Shown here piece after piece: positions 5,617 through 6,910 of a stretch of DNA of 6,910 nucleotides (within the stretch, counting starts at the first letter, position 1; each line of letters opens with the position of its first letter). Both the position numbers and the translations under genes were made by a program. Source of the stretch: Albidovulum sp. (lineage in GTDB: Bacteria; Pseudomonadota; Alphaproteobacteria; Rhodobacterales; Rhodobacteraceae); the NCBI GenBank assembly GCA_030837785.1, contig JAUQYA010000012.1, positions 1-6,910 on the forward strand, given 5' to 3'. The notes under the pieces are model-generated. The model was given only the letters and a program-made list of their open reading frames with translations, was not told where the DNA came from and made no database searches.

Positions 5617-6653
5617 TGCGAAACGGGATGAAGGCGCTGGCCAAGACCAGGCCCGAGATCGGATTGTGGATGGACCGCCGCCCGGTCCCCGAGATCGGGC
5701 CGGACGACGTGCTGATCCGCATTCGCAAGACCGGCATCTGCGGAACCGACATCCACATCTGGAACTGGGACGAATGGGCGGCGCGCACGGTGCCTCTGGG
5801 CCTCGTCACCGGGCACGAGTTCGCCGGCGAGATCGTCGAGATCGGGCGCAACGTACGCGATCTCTCGATCGGCCAGCGGTGTTCGGGCGAGGGCCACCTG
5901 ATCGGCACCCAGTCGCGCCAGAGCCGGGCCGGCAAGTTCCACCTCGATCCGGCGACGCGGGGCATCGGCGTGAACGAACAGGGCGCGTTCGCCGAATACC
6001 TCTGCCTGCCCGCCTTCAACGTGGTGCCGCTGCCCGACGAGATCGACGACGAGATCGGCGCCATCCTCGATCCCCTCGGCAACGCCGTCCACACCGCGCT
6101 GTCCTTCGACCTCGTGGGCGAGGACGTGCTGATCACCGGGGCGGGGCCGATCGGGATCATGGCAGCGGCCGTGGCCCGCCATGTCGGCGCACGCCACGTG
6201 GTGATCACCGACATCAACCAAGACCGGCTCGACCTTGCCGCCCGGGTCGCCGACGTGGTGCCGGTGAACGTCCGGCACCAGAACCTGCGCGAGGTCGAAA
6301 GCGCGCTGAAGATGAAGCAGGGCTTCGACGTCGGCATGGAAATGTCGGGCAGTCAGGCGGCACTCGACCAGATGGTCGAGAACATGGTGATGGGCGGGCG
6401 CATCGCGATGCTGGGCATCCCGCCGGGCAAGTCGCCGGTGGACTGGAGCCGGATCGTCTTCAAGGCCATCACCATCAAGGGTGTCTACGGACGCGAGATC
6501 TTCGAGACCTGGTACAAGATGATCGCCATGCTGGAAAACGGCCTCGACATCCGCGGCGTCATCACCCACCGCTTCCCGGTGGATCGCTACGTCGAAGGCT
6601 TCGAGATCATGCGCTCCGGCAAAAGCGGGAAAGTCGTCCTGGACTGGACCTGA
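5616..6653 (+). CDS. tdh: L-threonine 3-dehydrogenase lacking the structural zinc cysteines
   Basis: This is a medium-chain, zinc-dependent alcohol-dehydrogenase-family enzyme of 345 residues that oxidises L-threonine with NAD+ to 2-amino-3-ketobutyrate, the Kbl substrate. Visible marks are the catalytic zinc residues Cys42 (ICGTDIH) and His67-Glu68 (TGHEF), the substrate-lobe NWDEW, the NAD fold GAGPIG (175-180) with acidic TDI (198-200) favouring NAD, and YGREIFETWYKM close to E. coli Tdh. Unusual: the structural-zinc lobe, C-x2-C-x2-C-x7-C in E. coli, is here Gly97, Ser100, Ser103 and Asp111, with flanks GEGH and GVN kept. ATG 5616 overlaps the kbl stop and follows GGGGG (5604-5608); ATG 5628 aligns with the E. 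coli Met1 and is an alternative. Start uncertainty does not alter the function call. Confidence 0.94.
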   Translation: MRNGMKALAKTRPEIGLWMDRRPVPEIGPDDVLIRIRKTGICGTDIHIWNWDEWAARTVPLGLVTGHEFAGEIVEIGRNVRDLSIGQRCSGEGHLIGTQSRQSRAGKFHLDPATRGIGVNEQGAFAEYLCLPAFNVVPLPDEIDDEIGAILDPLGNAVHTALSFDLVGEDVLITGAGPIGIMAAAVARHVGARHVVITDINQDRLDLAARVADVVPVNVRHQNLREVESALKMKQGFDVGMEMSGSQAALDQMVENMVMGGRIAMLGIPPGKSPVDWSRIVFKAITIKGVYGREIFETWYKMIAMLENGLDIRGVITHRFPVDRYVEGFEIMRSGKSGKVVLDWT

Positions 6654-6687
6654 CGGGCAGGATCAGGGCCGGTGGCGGGGCCCACGG

Positions 6688-6701
6688 GTGGTCGGAACCA
6701 C
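6688..6701. terminator. Weak hairpin between convergent tdh and livF
   Basis: GTGGT-CGGA-ACCAC forms a perfect 5-bp stem with a 4-base loop in the 84-bp gap between two converging genes. No T tract follows directly on either strand; a short TTTT occurs later at 6735-6738. It could help end transcription from both sides, but a Rho-dependent end is just as likely. Confidence 0.3.
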
Positions 6702-6737
6702 GTCGGTAGAGTCACTCCTCACGAGGGGCTGTCCTTT

Positions 6738-6910
6738 TCAGAGGTAGAGGTTTCGGACGGTATTGTCGCGGAGGAGTTCTGTGCTGGTACCGGTTGCGGC
6801 GATCTGGCCTCTGAGGAGGAGGTATCCGCGGTCTGCGAGGGCGAGGGCGGCTTCGGCGTTCTGCTCGATGAGGAGGACGGTTGTGCCCTGGCGGTGGATG
6901 TCGGCGACGA
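6738..6910 (-). CDS. livF: Branched-chain amino acid ABC transporter ATP-binding protein LivF-like (C-terminal part)
   Basis: Reading leftward from the window edge to TGA (complement of 6738-6740) gives 56 residues, beginning VADIHRQGTTVLLIEQN and ending TVRNLYL. The TTVLLIEQN strand, where Gln replaces the usual ABC H-loop His, then ALALADRGYLL and RGQIAATG, is the signature end of LivF, one of the two ATPases of the branched-chain amino acid importer (LivFGHMK). The natural length is about 235 residues, so the nucleotide-binding N-terminal three quarters, with Walker A, the ABC signature and Walker B, lie outside the window. It converges on tdh and is not part of that operon. Substrate assignment within the HAAT family (amino acids, urea or amides) is open. 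Confidence 0.85.
   Translation of the reverse strand, partial: VADIHRQGTTVLLIEQNAEAALALADRGYLLLRGQIAATGTSTELLRDNTVRNLYL

Noticed and set aside
1..6910. CRISPR array, riboswitch, toxin-antitoxin or phage-defence genes
   Set aside because: No regularly spaced repeats, conserved leader folds or matching protein motifs were seen on either strand.

Overview
The window reads as chromosomal DNA of a GC-rich alphaproteobacterium, most likely a member of the Rhodobacterales. The pointers are strongly G/C-ending codons in the right-hand genes, the dmeR-dmeF arrangement, a kbl-tdh pair and a neighbouring LivF-type ATPase. Genus and species cannot be fixed from the sequence alone.

Left part (about 1-1870): an intact tRNA-Lys(UUU) gene has its own sigma-70-like promoter. 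Its last 46 bases, plus one more base, recur as a 47-bp direct repeat 1,728 bp downstream, with one mismatch. The DNA between the copies looks like the decayed remnant of an integrative and conjugative element inserted in the tRNA 3' end. It holds a minus-strand terminator, a small zinc-ribbon gene broken by one frameshift, the first ~50 codons of a TraG/VirD4-type coupling protein joined to the tail of another gene, and one intact NAD(P)H-binding oxidoreductase gene beside the right repeat. No integrase is visible, so the element should not be able to move on its own.

Middle part (about 2009-4285): a metal-efflux cluster. dmeR encodes an RcnR-like repressor with the His3/Cys35/His60/His64 ligand set. 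It overlaps by 4 bp dmeF, a cation diffusion facilitator with a histidine-rich cytoplasmic loop. A G/C-tract inverted repeat typical of RcnR-family operators lies three bases before the dmeR GTG start. A second, FieF/YiiP-like cation diffusion facilitator follows 113 bp later in the same direction, with its own ribosome binding site and a changed metal site in membrane segment 2.

Right part (about 4340-6653): the two-gene threonine degradation operon kbl-tdh. Threonine dehydrogenase makes 2-amino-3-ketobutyrate, and the Kbl ligase splits it with CoA into glycine and acetyl-CoA. The genes overlap by one base and sit behind an AT-rich promoter region with a perfect 12-bp palindrome. The Tdh protein keeps its catalytic zinc residues but has lost all four structural-zinc cysteines. 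At the right edge a minus-strand LivF-like branched-chain amino acid transporter ATPase converges on tdh and is cut by the window end.

No wholly new system is evident. The points most worth a second look are the Tdh lacking the structural zinc site, the tRNA-bounded element remnant with its deletion junction, and the tandem pair of dissimilar metal exporters.
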